Source: Pseudomonas sp. QTF5 (GTDB taxonomy: Bacteria; Pseudomonadota; Gammaproteobacteria; Pseudomonadales; Pseudomonadaceae). Taken from it: a DNA stretch of 64,000 bases. The stretch lies in contig NZ_AZRW02000010.1 in assembly GCF_000512695.2 (NCBI RefSeq), positions 117,956 to 181,955 on the forward strand. Reading direction: 5' to 3'. Of this stretch, positions 35,838-45,827 are shown in pieces (position 1 is the first letter of the stretch; each line of letters starts with the position of its first letter). The position numbers and the translations under genes were made by a program. The notes beneath the pieces were generated by a model, which worked only from the letters and a program-made list of their open reading frames with translations, made no database searches and was not told the origin of the DNA.

Positions 35838-35927
35838 CGATATACCGATTTACGCGGTCATCAGAGCGAATTCATATTGGTATATCGCGAAGTACCGATT
35901 TAAAGTTCGCCTCATCGCGATATAGCG
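35838..35927 (+). promoter_or_regulatory. Operator cluster upstream of arsR-like gene
   Basis: CGATATACC (35838-35846) and GGTATATCG (35879-35887) are a perfect 9-base inverted repeat. TACCGATTTA occurs at 35843-35852 and again exactly 50 bases later at 35893-35902, and CGCGATATAGCG is at 35916-35927. This array just before the regulator gene is a likely self-repression site. Confidence 0.6.
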
Positions 35928-35952
35928 TTTTACTCATCACGAGCCCCAAATC

Positions 35953-36273
35953 ATGACCATCGACCTCGACGAAATAATAAAAGCGCTGGCACACCCAGTA
36001 CGCCGAGACATCCTCATCTGGCTGAAAGACCCCAAGGTCCAGTTCCCGGAACAACTCCACAACCATGAGTACGGCATTTGCGCCGGACAGATCGATCAAC
36101 GCTGCGGCCTGTCGCAGTCGACCGTGTCCGCCCATTTGGCGACCTTGCAACGGGCGGGACTGATCAGCAGCCAGAAGGCCGGTCAATGGCACTTCTTCAA
36201 ACGCAACGAGGACGTGATTCAGGCGTTCCTCGACGCCATCGTCAAGGAGCTCAGCGCTCCGACAAGGAACTGA
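35953..36273 (+). CDS. ArsR family transcriptional regulator
   Basis: 106 residues with a winged helix-turn-helix: IIKALAHPVRRDILIWL, then GICAGQIDQRCGLSQSTVSAHLATLQRAGL and a wing. No Cys metal site typical of ArsR/SmtB (the two Cys of ICAGQIDQRC are not in the usual CxC form), so it may respond to a small molecule rather than a metal. The downstream MFS gene follows after 2 bases, the reductase after 21 more; it probably represses this operon. Confidence 0.9.
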   Translation: MTIDLDEIIKALAHPVRRDILIWLKDPKVQFPEQLHNHEYGICAGQIDQRCGLSQSTVSAHLATLQRAGLISSQKAGQWHFFKRNEDVIQAFLDAIVKELSAPTRN

Positions 36274-36275
36274 CA

Positions 36276-37442
36276 ATGCCCCTCTCGCTACTCATTCTGG
36301 CCTTGAGCGCCTTCGCCATCGGCACCACCGAGTTCGTCATCATGGGCCTGTTGCCCGAGGTGGCGGCCGACCTGGGTGTGTCGATCCCCGGCGCCGGCTG
36401 GCTGGTGACTGGTTATGCCCTGGGCGTGGCCATCGGTGCACCGTTCATGGCACTGGCCACCGCCAGACTGCCGCGCAAGGCCGCATTGGTAGCGCTGATG
36501 GGCATCTTCATCATCGGCAATCTGCTCTGCGCCCTGGCCAGTGACTACAACGTTTTGATGTTTGCCCGTGTGGTCACTGCGCTGTGTCACGGCGCCTTCT
36601 TCGGCATCGGTTCGGTGGTGGCAGCAGGTCTGGTGCCGGCCAACAAACGTGCATCGGCCGTAGCCCTGATGTTCACCGGCCTGACCCTGGCCAACGTCCT
36701 CGGCGTGCCGCTGGGCACTGCGCTCGGTCAAGAAGCCGGCTGGCGTTCGACCTTCTGGGCGGTGACCGTGATCGGTGTGATTGCACTGATCGGCCTGATC
36801 CGCTTCCTGCCGGCCAAGCGCGATGAAGAGAAACTCGACATGCGTGCCGAACTGCGCGCCCTCAAAGGCGCTGGCATCTGGCTGTCGTTGAGCATGACCG
36901 CATTATTCGCCGCCTCGGTCTTCACCTTGTTCACCTATGTCGCGCCTCTGTTGGGCGAGGTCACCGGAGTCTCGCCACGCGGCGTGACCTGGACCTTGAT
37001 GCTCATCGGTCTGGGCCTGACGGTCGGCAATATCATCGGCGGCAAGCTGGCGGACAAAAGCATGGCGGCGACGCTGATCGGCGTGTTCATCACCATGGCC
37101 GTGGTCTCCACCGTACTGACCTGGACCAGTGTCGCGGTGATTCCAACCGAAATCACCTTGTTCCTCTGGGCCACCGCGTGCTTCGCCGCCGTACCCGCCC
37201 TGCAAGTGAACGTTGTGACCTACGGCAAGGCGGCACCGAACCTGGTATCGACCCTGAACATCGGCGCGTTCAACGTTGGCAACGCGCTCGGTGCCTGGGT
37301 CGGCGGCAGCGTCATCGCCCACGGCTTCGGTCTCACCAGCGTGCCGCTCGCGGCAGCCGCACTGGCGGTACTCGCCCTGCTGGTGACCCTGATTACTTTC
37401 CGTCAGAGCGGCGATGCCGAGCTGGCCCCCGCTACTAACTGA
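36276..37442 (+). CDS. MFS transporter, DHA1 family
   Basis: 388 residues with twelve helices. The first helix ends with GTTEFVIMGLLPEVAADL, typical of AraJ/YdhP-like sugar or drug exporters, and RLPRKAALVAL is motif A. The ATG at 36276 has AAGGAAC upstream. It is the second gene of the arsR operon and probably exports the compound that the ene-reductase modifies or that the regulator detects. Substrate unknown. Confidence 0.9.
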   Translation: MPLSLLILALSAFAIGTTEFVIMGLLPEVAADLGVSIPGAGWLVTGYALGVAIGAPFMALATARLPRKAALVALMGIFIIGNLLCALASDYNVLMFARVVTALCHGAFFGIGSVVAAGLVPANKRASAVALMFTGLTLANVLGVPLGTALGQEAGWRSTFWAVTVIGVIALIGLIRFLPAKRDEEKLDMRAELRALKGAGIWLSLSMTALFAASVFTLFTYVAPLLGEVTGVSPRGVTWTLMLIGLGLTVGNIIGGKLADKSMAATLIGVFITMAVVSTVLTWTSVAVIPTEITLFLWATACFAAVPALQVNVVTYGKAAPNLVSTLNIGAFNVGNALGAWVGGSVIAHGFGLTSVPLAAAALAVLALLVTLITFRQSGDAELAPATN

Positions 37443-37463
37443 TCGCTAAAAGAGAGCTATTTC

Positions 37464-38513
37464 ATGACGACTATTTTCGATCCGATCAAACTGGGCGACC
37501 TCGAGTTGGCCAACCGCATCATCATGGCGCCGCTGACCCGCTGCCGCGCCGACGAAGGCCGTGTGCCGAATGCGCTGATGGCCGAGTATTACGTGCAGCG
37601 CGCCTCTGCCGGTCTGATCCTCAGCGAAGCGACTTCGGTGACGCCGATAGGCGTGGGCTACCCGGACACTCCCGGTATCTGGTCCAACGATCAAGTGCGC
37701 GGCTGGAGCAACGTGACCAAAGCAATTCACGGCGCTGGCGGAAAAATCTTCCTGCAACTGTGGCACGTGGGTCGGATTTCCCACCCCTTGTACCTGAACG
37801 GCGAAGCACCGGTCGCGCCGAGTGCCATCCAGCCCAAGGGTCATGTCAGCCTGGTTCGTCCATTGGCTGACTTCCCCACCCCGCGCGCCCTGGAAACCGC
37901 TGAAATCGCCGACATCATCGACGCTTACCGCGTGGGTGCCGAGAACGCCAAGGCTGCCGGTTTCGACGGTGTGGAAATCCACGGCGCCAACGGTTACCTG
38001 CTCGACCAGTTCCTGCAAAGCAGCACCAACCAGCGCACCGACAACTACGGCGGCTCCCTGGAAAACCGTGCGCGTCTGTTGCTGGAAGTGACCGATGCCG
38101 CCATCGAAATCTGGGGCGCGGGTCGCGTGGGTGTGCACCTGTCACCACGTGCCGACCTCCATGACATGGGCGACGACAACCTGTCCGAGACCTTCATCTA
38201 CGTCGCTCGCGAACTGGGCAAGCGTGGCATCGCGTTCATTTGCTCCCGTGAAAAAGAAGGCGCCGACAGCCTCGGTCCACAACTGAAAGAAGCCTTCGGC
38301 GGCCCTTACATCGCCAACGAACGCTTTACCAAGGACAGCGCCAACGAGTGGCTGGCCAGCGGTAAGGCCGATGCGGTCGCCTTCGGCGTGCCGTTCATTG
38401 CCAACCCGGACCTGCCGGCACGCTTGAAGGCCGATGCGCCATTGAACGAAGCGCGTCCGGAATTGTTCTATGCCAAAGGCCCAGTGGGTTATATCGACTA
38501 TCCGGCGCTGTAA
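37464..38513 (+). CDS. Old yellow enzyme family ene-reductase
   Basis: 349 residues, a TIM-barrel FMN enzyme of the NemA/XenB group that reduces activated alkenes and some nitro compounds with NADPH. The catalytic pair is His173 and Asn176 in EIHGANGYLLDQFLQ, and LTRCRAD, QLWHVGRISH and the NYGGSLENRARLL stretch are as expected. It ends the operon, with an intrinsic terminator behind it. Regulation by the ArsR-type protein fits a role in detoxifying electrophiles. Confidence 0.93.
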   Translation: MTTIFDPIKLGDLELANRIIMAPLTRCRADEGRVPNALMAEYYVQRASAGLILSEATSVTPIGVGYPDTPGIWSNDQVRGWSNVTKAIHGAGGKIFLQLWHVGRISHPLYLNGEAPVAPSAIQPKGHVSLVRPLADFPTPRALETAEIADIIDAYRVGAENAKAAGFDGVEIHGANGYLLDQFLQSSTNQRTDNYGGSLENRARLLLEVTDAAIEIWGAGRVGVHLSPRADLHDMGDDNLSETFIYVARELGKRGIAFICSREKEGADSLGPQLKEAFGGPYIANERFTKDSANEWLASGKADAVAFGVPFIANPDLPARLKADAPLNEARPELFYAKGPVGYIDYPAL

Positions 38514-38526
38514 GCCAGAGCACTGA

Positions 38527-38568
38527 AACGCAAAAGCCCCGACTCGAAAGAGCCGGGGCTTTTGCGTT
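38527..38568 (+). terminator. Intrinsic terminator after ene-reductase gene
   Basis: AACGCAAAAGCCCCG pairs with CGGGGCTTTTGCGTT across a short loop; the stem is long and the last arm holds a T tract. Confidence 0.9.
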
Positions 38569-38773
38569 TGGGAGAAGCTGCTCGCGCCCATTTACCCCAG
38601 GTTGTTAACACTCATTCACACACTCGACACAAAACACCTACAAAATACATAGCTCGCTACCTATCAACCTGGCCTGCGTGCCTATATAAAAGCAGCCCAT
38701 GAAGGAATGGTGAGCGAAGCAGGAATTGCCCCGCTTGCAGTCTTGACATAAACGGATCCAATTACGCATTTTT

Positions 38774-39406
38774 TCAATTGCGCAGGCTGGGACTCAAGCG
38801 CAGCATATCCAACCCTGTATCGACACAGCGCTCAGCTTCGGTGTGCAGTTGAAAACTGTCGGGAGCCAACAGCCACTGATACAGGATGCCATCGATATAC
38901 GCATGCAGGCTGATGGCCGCGCGGGCAGTGTCGAGGTCTTCCGGCAATTGCCCGCGATTCACCGCATTACTCAGGGCCAGAGCGATTCGCACATTGCAAT
39001 CGAGACTGGCCGTTCGGCGCTGCTGGCGCAGGTCGCACATTTCATCGGTGAACTCACACTTATGAAACAGAATCTCGTTGATGCGTCGGGTTTTCGGGTC
39101 CAGGGCAACTTGATGAAACAGATGAATCAGCAGCTTGCGCATGCAGCCCAGCGGATCGAGTTCATCTTCGCTTTCACTGGCCTTGGCCATTTCATCCAGC
39201 GGCTCATGCAAGGTATCGAGCATCGCCTGCACCAGATCCGCCTTGTTGCTGAAATGCCAGTAGATGGCCCCGCGAGTCACACCGGCCAAGGTAGCGATAT
39301 CCGCCAGCGTCGTGCGTGCCACGCCCCGCTCATAAAAGGCTTTTTCTGCCGCTTCGAGTATCTGGCTTCGGGTTTCTTGAGCTTCCTCTTTGGTACGTCG
39401 GACCAT
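38774..39406 (-). CDS. ttgR: TetR family repressor of the efflux operon
   Basis: 210 residues. Helix-turn-helix: [29 protein letters not shown] near residues 30-60. The whole protein matches TtgR (called EmhR in P. fluorescens): [19 protein letters not shown] at the start and the ligand-binding C-terminal part. It would repress ttgABC and release when flavonoids, antibiotics or aromatic compounds bind. Divergent from ttgA, with the operator in between. Confidence 0.93.
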   Translation of the reverse strand: MVRRTKEEAQETRSQILEAAEKAFYERGVARTTLADIATLAGVTRGAIYWHFSNKADLVQAMLDTLHEPLDEMAKASESEDELDPLGCMRKLLIHLFHQVALDPKTRRINEILFHKCEFTDEMCDLRQQRRTASLDCNVRIALALSNAVNRGQLPEDLDTARAAISLHAYIDGILYQWLLAPDSFQLHTEAERCVDTGLDMLRLSPSLRN

Positions 39407-39554
39407 GCCAGTAAAAACCTCAATCAGGGTGTACTTCAGCGATGTCTGAACATCCGCTGAATAAAAGTGGGGCGAGCCCTCTTGGGCTTCGTCTGCGGCC
39501 TACAATTCCAACCTTTGAACGGCTTTTGTAACCGTGTGGATACACCGCCAAGGC

Positions 39555-39586
39555 CTTTACAAACAACCATGAACGTAAGTATATTC
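39555..39586. promoter_or_regulatory. TtgR operator
   Basis: TTTACAAACAACCATGAACG followed by TAAGTATATTCC matches the TtgR operator I recall from P. putida with about one change, and lies between ttgR and ttgA. Confidence 0.8.
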
Positions 39587-39673
39587 CTTAGCAAGCTACT
39601 TATCCACCCGGCAATAATTTTTTAACCTTCCACATTTCTTGTGCGCAATTTGCGCGCCTGACCGAGGATCTTC

Positions 39674-40831
39674 ATGCAATTCAAGCCAGCTGTTACCGCT
39701 CTGGTTACTGCCGTCGCCCTGGCATCGCTGCTCAGCGGATGTAAAAAGGAAGAGGCGGCACCTGCCGCACCAGCCCCTCAGGTCGGCGTCGTAACCCTGC
39801 AACCTCAAGCCTTCACCCTGACGTCCGAACTTCCGGGGCGCACCAGTGCGTTCCGCATCGCCGAAGTTCGCCCACAGGTCAACGGCATCATTCTCAAACG
39901 ACTGTTCAAGGAAGGCGGCGACGTCAAGGCCGGTCAGCAGCTCTATCAGATCGACCCATCGGTCTATGACGCGACCCTGAAAAGCGCTGAGGCCAACCTG
40001 CGTTCGACCAAGTCGATCTCTGACCGCTACAAGCAACTGGTCGACGAACAGGCCGTCAGCCGTCAGGAATACGACACCGCGCTAGCCAACCGCCTGCAAT
40101 CGGAAGCGTCCCTGCAGACCGCCCAGATCAATGTGCGTTACACCAAGGTCTACGCACCGATCTCCGGTCGCATCGGCCGTTCGTCGGTGACCGAAGGCGC
40201 ACTGGTCAGCAGCGGCCAGACCGACGCCATGGCAGTCATTCAGCAACTGGACCCGATCTACGTCGACGTCACCCAGTCTTCAGTAGAGCTGCTTGAGCTG
40301 CGCCGCGAGCTGGAAAGCGGTCGTCTGCAAAAAGCTGGCGACAACGCCGCCGCAGTCAAGCTGACCCTGGAAGACGGCAGCCAGTACACGCTGGACGGCA
40401 AGCTGGAGTTCTCCGAAGTCTCGGTTGACCAGACCACCGGCTCCGTGACACTGCGCGCCGTGTTCCCCAACCCTGATCACACCCTGCTGCCGGGCATGTT
40501 CGTTCATGCCCAATTGCAGGCCGGTGTGAACAGCGCGGCGATTCTGGCTCCGCAACAAGGCGTGACCCGCGACCTCAAAGGCTCTCCGACCGCGCTGGTC
40601 GTCGGTCCGGACAACAAGGTCGAACTGCGTCAGCTCAAGGCCAGCCGCACCGTCGGTAACCAATGGCTGATTGAAGACGGTCTGAAGGCAGGCGATCGCG
40701 TGATCACCGAAGGGCTGCAATTCGTCAGACCTGGCGTTGAAGTCAAGGCCACTGAAGCCACTAACGTTGGCGCAAAGAGCCCGGCCCCCGTACAGGCAGC
40801 AAACACAGCTGTCGGCGGCAAAGGGGAGTAA
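39674..40831 (+). CDS. ttgA: RND efflux periplasmic adaptor
   Basis: 385 residues. Lipoprotein signal with lipobox LLSGC (Cys23). The adaptor family signature is RTSAFRIAEVRPQVNGIILKR, followed by a long alpha hairpin and lipoyl halves, then GMFVHAQLQAG near the end. It bridges TtgB in the inner membrane to TtgC. The operon ttgABC has 3 bases between ttgA and ttgB. It gives resistance to solvents and antibiotics in related strains. Confidence 0.95.
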   Translation: MQFKPAVTALVTAVALASLLSGCKKEEAAPAAPAPQVGVVTLQPQAFTLTSELPGRTSAFRIAEVRPQVNGIILKRLFKEGGDVKAGQQLYQIDPSVYDATLKSAEANLRSTKSISDRYKQLVDEQAVSRQEYDTALANRLQSEASLQTAQINVRYTKVYAPISGRIGRSSVTEGALVSSGQTDAMAVIQQLDPIYVDVTQSSVELLELRRELESGRLQKAGDNAAAVKLTLEDGSQYTLDGKLEFSEVSVDQTTGSVTLRAVFPNPDHTLLPGMFVHAQLQAGVNSAAILAPQQGVTRDLKGSPTALVVGPDNKVELRQLKASRTVGNQWLIEDGLKAGDRVITEGLQFVRPGVEVKATEATNVGAKSPAPVQAANTAVGGKGE

Positions 40832-40834
40832 ACC

Positions 40835-43800
40835 ATGTCGAAATTTTTTATCGACCGTCCGATTTTCGCCTGGGTGATTGCCCTGGTGATCATGCTGGTC
40901 GGGGCTCTATCGATCCTCAAACTGCCGATCAACCAATACCCGAGCATTGCGCCTCCGGCCATTGCCATCTCGGTGACCTACCCAGGCGCGTCCGCACAAA
41001 CCGTGCAGGACACCGTGGTGCAGGTGATCGAGCAACAGCTCAACGGTATCGACAACCTGCGTTATGTCTCGTCGGAAAGTAACTCCGACGGCAACATGAC
41101 CATTACCGCGACCTTCGAGCAGGGCACCAGCTCCGATACCGCGCAGGTTCAGGTCCAGAACAAGCTGAACCTGGCCACCCCGCTGCTGCCGCAAGAAGTG
41201 CAGCAACAGGGCATCCGCGTGACCAAATCGGTGAAAAACTTCCTGATGGTCATTGGCGTGGTGTCGCGCGATGGCAGCATGACCAAGGATGACCTGTCCA
41301 ACTACATCGTGTCGAACATGCAGGACCCGATCTCGCGCACCGCCGGTGTCGGTGACTTCCAGGTCTTCGGTGCCCAGTACGCGATGCGGATCTGGCTCGA
41401 CCCGGCCAAGTTGAACAACTTCAACCTGACCCCGGTGGACGTGAAAACCGCGATCGCGGCGCAGAACGTCCAGGTGTCGTCCGGTCAACTCGGCGGTTTG
41501 CCCGCCCTGCCCGGCCAGCAACTGAACGCTACAATCATCGGCAAGACCCGTCTGCAAACCGCCGAGCAGTTCAAGGAAATCCTGCTCAAGGTCAACAAGG
41601 ACGGCTCGCAGGTTCGCCTCAAAGACGTCGCCGACGTCGGCCTGGGTGGCGAGAACTACAGCGTCAGCGCCCAGTTCAACGGCAGCCCGGCCTCCGGTCT
41701 GGCAGTGAAACTGGCCAACGGTGCCAACGCCCTTGATACCGCCAAGGCCCTGCGCAAAACCATCGACGACCTGAAACCGTTCTTCCCGGAAGGGATGGAA
41801 GTGGTGTTCCCGTACGACACTACCCCGGTGGTGACCGAGTCGATCAAGGGTGTGGTTGAAACCCTGGTCGAAGCGATCGTGCTGGTGTTTTTGGTGATGT
41901 TCCTGTTCCTGCAAAACTTCCGCGCCACAGTCATCACCACGATGACCGTGCCCGTGGTATTGCTGGGTACGTTCGGGATCCTCGCGGCGTTCGGCTTCAG
42001 CATCAACACCCTGACCATGTTCGGTATGGTGCTGGCCATCGGCTTGCTGGTGGACGACGCCATCGTCGTGGTGGAAAACGTCGAACGGGTCATGAGCGAA
42101 GAAGGCCTGTCACCCAAGGAAGCCACCAAGAAATCCATGGGGCAGATCCAGGGTGCACTGGTCGGTATCGCCCTGGTGCTGTCGGCGGTACTGCTGCCGA
42201 TGGCGTTCTTCAGTGGTTCCACCGGCGTGATCTACAAGCAGTTCTCGATCACTATCGTTTCGGCCATGGCGCTGTCGGTCATGGTGGCATTGATCTTCAC
42301 CCCGGCGCTCTGCGCCACCATGCTCAAAGCGATTCCGAAGGGTGAGCACGGCACACCGAAACGCGGTTTCTTCGGCTGGTTCAACCGCAGCTTCGATCGT
42401 GGCGTCAAAAGCTACGAGCGCGGTGTGGGCAACATGCTCGCGCACAAGGCTCCGTACCTGCTGGCGTACCTGATCATCGTGGTCGGCATGATCTGGCTGT
42501 TCACCCGTATTCCAACGGCGTTCCTGCCGGAAGAAGACCAGGGCGTACTGTTTGCCCAGGTGCAGACCCCGGCCGGTTCCAGCTCCCAGCGCACGCAAGT
42601 GGTCGTGGACGAAATGCGCGAATTTCTGCTGCGTCCAAGCAAGGATGGCGGCGAAGGCGATGCGGTGGCCTCGGTGTTTACCGTGACCGGCTTCAACTTC
42701 GCCGGCCGTGGTCAGAGTTCGGGTATGGCGTTCATCATGCTCAAACCCTGGGACGAACGTAACGCCGACAACAGCGTGTTCAAACTGGCGGCCCGCGCCC
42801 AGCAGCACTTTTTTACCTTCCGCGATGCGATGGTGTTTGCCTTCGCCCCGCCAGCGGTACTGGAACTGGGTAACGCCACCGGTTTCGACGTGTTCCTGCA
42901 GGACCGCGCCGGTATCGGTCACGACAAGCTGATGGCGGCACGTAACCAGTTCCTCGGCATGGCGGCGCAAAGCAAGGTTTTGTCGCAGGTCCGTCCGAAC
43001 GGCCTGAACGACGAGCCGCAATACCAGCTGGAAATCGACGATGAGAAGGCCAGCGCCCTGGGCGTGACCCTCACCGACATCAACAACACCCTGTCGATTG
43101 CCTTGGGCAGTAGCTATGTGAACGACTTCATCGACCGCGGACGAGTGAAGAAGGTTTACGTGCAAGGCCTGCCTGGCGCCCGCATGAGCCCCGAAGACCT
43201 GAAGAAGTGGTACGTGCGCAACAGCGCCGGCACCATGGTTCCGTTCTCGGCGTTCGCCAAGGGTGAGTGGATCTACGGTTCGCCGAAGCTGGCCCGTTAC
43301 AACGGCGTGGAAGCGATGGAAATCCTCGGTGCCCCGGCGCCAGGCTATTCCACCGGTGAAGCCATGGCCGAAGTCGAAGCCCTGGCCAAGAAACTGCCGG
43401 CCGGCGTCGGTATTTCCTGGACCGGCCTGTCGTATGAGGAACGTCTGTCCGGCTCGCAAGCGCCAGCGTTGTACGCCTTGTCGCTGCTGATGGTGTTCCT
43501 GTGTCTGGCGGCGTTGTATGAAAGCTGGTCGATCCCGATCGCGGTGATGCTGGTGGTACCGCTGGGGATTATCGGGGCACTGATGGCGACCAGCCTGCGC
43601 GGCCTGTCCAACGACGTGTACTTCCAGGTGGGGCTGTTGACCACCATCGGTCTGGCGGCGAAAAACGCCATTCTGATCGTCGAGTTCGCCAAGGAACTGC
43701 ATGAGCAAGGACGTAGCCTGCGCGATGCCGCGATCGAAGCCTGCCGGATGCGACTGCGACCGATCATCATGACCTCGCTGGCGTTCGTGCTCGGTGTGGT

Positions 43801-43999
43801 TCCGCTGGCCATTTCCACGGGCGCAGGTTCGGGTAGCCAACATGCGATCGGTACCGGCGTGATTGGCGGTATGATCACAGCCACTGTGCTGGCGATCTTC
43901 TGGGTCCCATTGTTCTTCGTCACCGTGTCGTCCATGGGTCAGCGCAAAATCGCCGACCAAGATGATGACGCTATTGAACCTTCTAAAGAGGCTGGCTAA
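40835..43999 (+). CDS. ttgB: RND multidrug efflux transporter
   Basis: 1054 residues of the AcrB/HAE1 type. [20 protein letters not shown] is the usual start. The proton-relay residues are present: Asp407 and Asp408 in [13 protein letters not shown], and the matching Lys in [13 protein letters not shown]. Two large periplasmic loops and twelve membrane helices. Drives export by proton antiport. Its stop codon overlaps the ttgC start by one base. Confidence 0.97.
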   Translation: MSKFFIDRPIFAWVIALVIMLVGALSILKLPINQYPSIAPPAIAISVTYPGASAQTVQDTVVQVIEQQLNGIDNLRYVSSESNSDGNMTITATFEQGTSSDTAQVQVQNKLNLATPLLPQEVQQQGIRVTKSVKNFLMVIGVVSRDGSMTKDDLSNYIVSNMQDPISRTAGVGDFQVFGAQYAMRIWLDPAKLNNFNLTPVDVKTAIAAQNVQVSSGQLGGLPALPGQQLNATIIGKTRLQTAEQFKEILLKVNKDGSQVRLKDVADVGLGGENYSVSAQFNGSPASGLAVKLANGANALDTAKALRKTIDDLKPFFPEGMEVVFPYDTTPVVTESIKGVVETLVEAIVLVFLVMFLFLQNFRATVITTMTVPVVLLGTFGILAAFGFSINTLTMFGMVLAIGLLVDDAIVVVENVERVMSEEGLSPKEATKKSMGQIQGALVGIALVLSAVLLPMAFFSGSTGVIYKQFSITIVSAMALSVMVALIFTPALCATMLKAIPKGEHGTPKRGFFGWFNRSFDRGVKSYERGVGNMLAHKAPYLLAYLIIVVGMIWLFTRIPTAFLPEEDQGVLFAQVQTPAGSSSQRTQVVVDEMREFLLRPSKDGGEGDAVASVFTVTGFNFAGRGQSSGMAFIMLKPWDERNADNSVFKLAARAQQHFFTFRDAMVFAFAPPAVLELGNATGFDVFLQDRAGIGHDKLMAARNQFLGMAAQSKVLSQVRPNGLNDEPQYQLEIDDEKASALGVTLTDINNTLSIALGSSYVNDFIDRGRVKKVYVQGLPGARMSPEDLKKWYVRNSAGTMVPFSAFAKGEWIYGSPKLARYNGVEAMEILGAPAPGYSTGEAMAEVEALAKKLPAGVGISWTGLSYEERLSGSQAPALYALSLLMVFLCLAALYESWSIPIAVMLVVPLGIIGALMATSLRGLSNDVYFQVGLLTTIGLAAKNAILIVEFAKELHEQGRSLRDAAIEACRMRLRPIIMTSLAFVLGVVPLAISTGAGSGSQHAIGTGVIGGMITATVLAIFWVPLFFVTVSSMGQRKIADQDDDAIEPSKEAG

Positions 44000-45459
44000 T
44001 GAGCAAGTCGCTACTCTCCATCGCAGTCGCTGCCTTCGTGCTGAGCGGCTGCTCGCTGATACCCGATTATCAGCAACCGGAAGCACCGGTGGCGGGCCAA
44101 TACCCGCAAGGCCCGGCGTATTCGCCGGCCCAGGCGCCCAACCAGGCCGCCGCCGAACAAGGCTGGAAGCAGTTTTTCCACGACCCGGCGCTGCAACAGC
44201 TGATTCAGACCGCACTTGAGAACAACCGTGACCTGCGCGTCGCGGCGCTGAACATCGATGCTTATGCGGCTCAATACCGCATCCAGCGTGCCGATCTGTT
44301 CCCGGCCGTTTCGGCCACCGGCAGCGGCAGCCGTCAACGCGTCCCGGCACGGGCCTCGCAAACCGGTGAAACGGCCATCAGCAGTTCCTACTCGGCCACC
44401 GTCGGCATCAGCGCCTATGAACTCGACCTGTTCGGTCGGGTTCGCAGCCTGAGCGAAGAAGCCCTGCAGAAGTACTTCGCCACTGAAGAAGCGCGCCGCA
44501 GCACGCAGATCAGTCTGGTGGCCAGTGTGGCCAATGCCTACCTGACCTGGCAGGCTGACAAAGAGCTGCTGAAACTGACCCAGGAAACCCTCGGTGCTTA
44601 TGAGGAAAGCTACAAGCTCACCTCGCGCAGCAACGAAGTGGGTGTAGCCTCGGCGCTGGATCTGGCCCAGTCGCGTACCTCGGTGGAAAACGCCCGTGCG
44701 CAACTGGCCAAATACACCCGTCAGGTTGCCCAGGATGAAAACAGCCTGGTACTGCTGCTCGGCACCGGTATCCCGGCCAATCTGCAAGCGGCCAAGCCAC
44801 TGTCGGACGACGTGCTGAGCGAAGTGCCGGCCGGCCTGCCGTCGGACTTGCTGCAACGTCGTCCGGACATCCTCCAGGCCGAGTACAACCTCAAAGCTGC
44901 CAACGCCAACATCGGCGCGGCACGGGCTGCGTTCTTCCCGAGCATCAGCCTGACCGCCAATGCCGGCTCCCTGAGCCCGGACCTGTCTGGCCTGTTCAAG
45001 GGCGGTTCGGGTACCTGGTTGTTCCAGCCGCAGATCAACCTGCCGATCTTCAACGCCGGCAGCCTGCGCGCCAGCCTGGATTACTCCAAGATCCAGAAAG
45101 ACATCGGCGTGGCGAACTACGAGAAGTCCATTCAAACGGCCTTCCAGGAAGTCGCCGATGGCCTGGCCGCACGCCAGACTTACACCGAACAGTTGCAGGC
45201 TCAGCGTGACTTCGTCAGCGCCAACCAGGACTACTACCGTCTGGCCGAGCGTCGCTACCGCATTGGTGTCGACAGCAACCTGACCTTCCTCGACGCCCAG
45301 CGCCAGCTGTTCAGTGCCCAACAAGCGCTGATCACCGACCGTCTGGCGCAGCTGACCAGTGCGGTCAATCTGTACAAGGCGTTGGGCGGTGGCTGGAATG
45401 AACAGACAGCGAAGAACGAGCCGTTGAAAGAAGAAGCGCCGAAGATGAAGTTGTTCTGA
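43999..45459 (+). CDS. ttgC: Outer membrane efflux channel
   Basis: 486 residues, OprM/NodT type. Lipobox VLSGC (Cys18) marks a lipoprotein. Family repeats are seen in [19 protein letters not shown] in the first half and [20 protein letters not shown] in the second. The protein forms the outer membrane tunnel of the TtgABC pump. An intrinsic terminator follows 16 bases after the stop. Confidence 0.96.
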   Translation: MSKSLLSIAVAAFVLSGCSLIPDYQQPEAPVAGQYPQGPAYSPAQAPNQAAAEQGWKQFFHDPALQQLIQTALENNRDLRVAALNIDAYAAQYRIQRADLFPAVSATGSGSRQRVPARASQTGETAISSSYSATVGISAYELDLFGRVRSLSEEALQKYFATEEARRSTQISLVASVANAYLTWQADKELLKLTQETLGAYEESYKLTSRSNEVGVASALDLAQSRTSVENARAQLAKYTRQVAQDENSLVLLLGTGIPANLQAAKPLSDDVLSEVPAGLPSDLLQRRPDILQAEYNLKAANANIGAARAAFFPSISLTANAGSLSPDLSGLFKGGSGTWLFQPQINLPIFNAGSLRASLDYSKIQKDIGVANYEKSIQTAFQEVADGLAARQTYTEQLQAQRDFVSANQDYYRLAERRYRIGVDSNLTFLDAQRQLFSAQQALITDRLAQLTSAVNLYKALGGGWNEQTAKNEPLKEEAPKMKLF

Positions 45460-45475
45460 TAGCGCGGTAAACACG

Positions 45476-45500
45476 AAGCCCACCAATTGGTGGGCTTTTT
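45476..45500 (+). terminator. Intrinsic terminator after ttgC
   Basis: AAGCCCACC and GGTGGGCTT form a 9-base stem followed by T residues. Confidence 0.88.
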
Positions 45501-45599
45501 GTTGGCTGCGGGAAAAGTTGTATTGGCCATGCTGGCCCCATCGCGGGCTTGGCTGCGATGGCGTCGGTCCAGACACCACAAAACCCTGATCAATCTTAC

Positions 45600-45614
45600 G
45601 TTCGATAATCGCCC
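45600..45614 (+). promoter_or_regulatory. PcaR-like box upstream of oprD porin
   Basis: GTTCGATAATCGCCC, 14 of 15 bases like the PcaR box GTTCGATAATCGCAC that I recall from P. putida. It shares TTCGATAATCGCCC with the site upstream of pcaR itself. It lies 214 bases before the porin ATG. Confidence 0.6.
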
Positions 45615-45827
45615 AGAACCCGCCCTCCCCCGATTGAACCATTTAGTCCGTTTCCCTCACCATCTGTCGCACAAGACCAATAACAACAGGTTCGACACCA
45701 TGTCCCCGCGCCCTGCCCTGTCCGGCTGACTTCGCCCCCGCTTTTCTGAATTCGAATTTTTTGTCTGCAACCCGAACGTTGCGGCACCGCCCTGTTTCAC
45801 CTCCAAGAATTAGAGAGACCCGAGCCC

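Larger units (their letters stand above)
45460..45827. other. Intergenic region upstream of the porin gene
   Basis: Holds the ttgC terminator and a PcaR-like box (45600-45614). No gene is supported in the rest. Confidence 0.6.

Noticed and set aside
42110..45642. Long antisense frames opposite ttgB and ttgC
   Set aside because: They mirror genes with complete motifs and have an unnatural composition rich in Arg, His and Gln.
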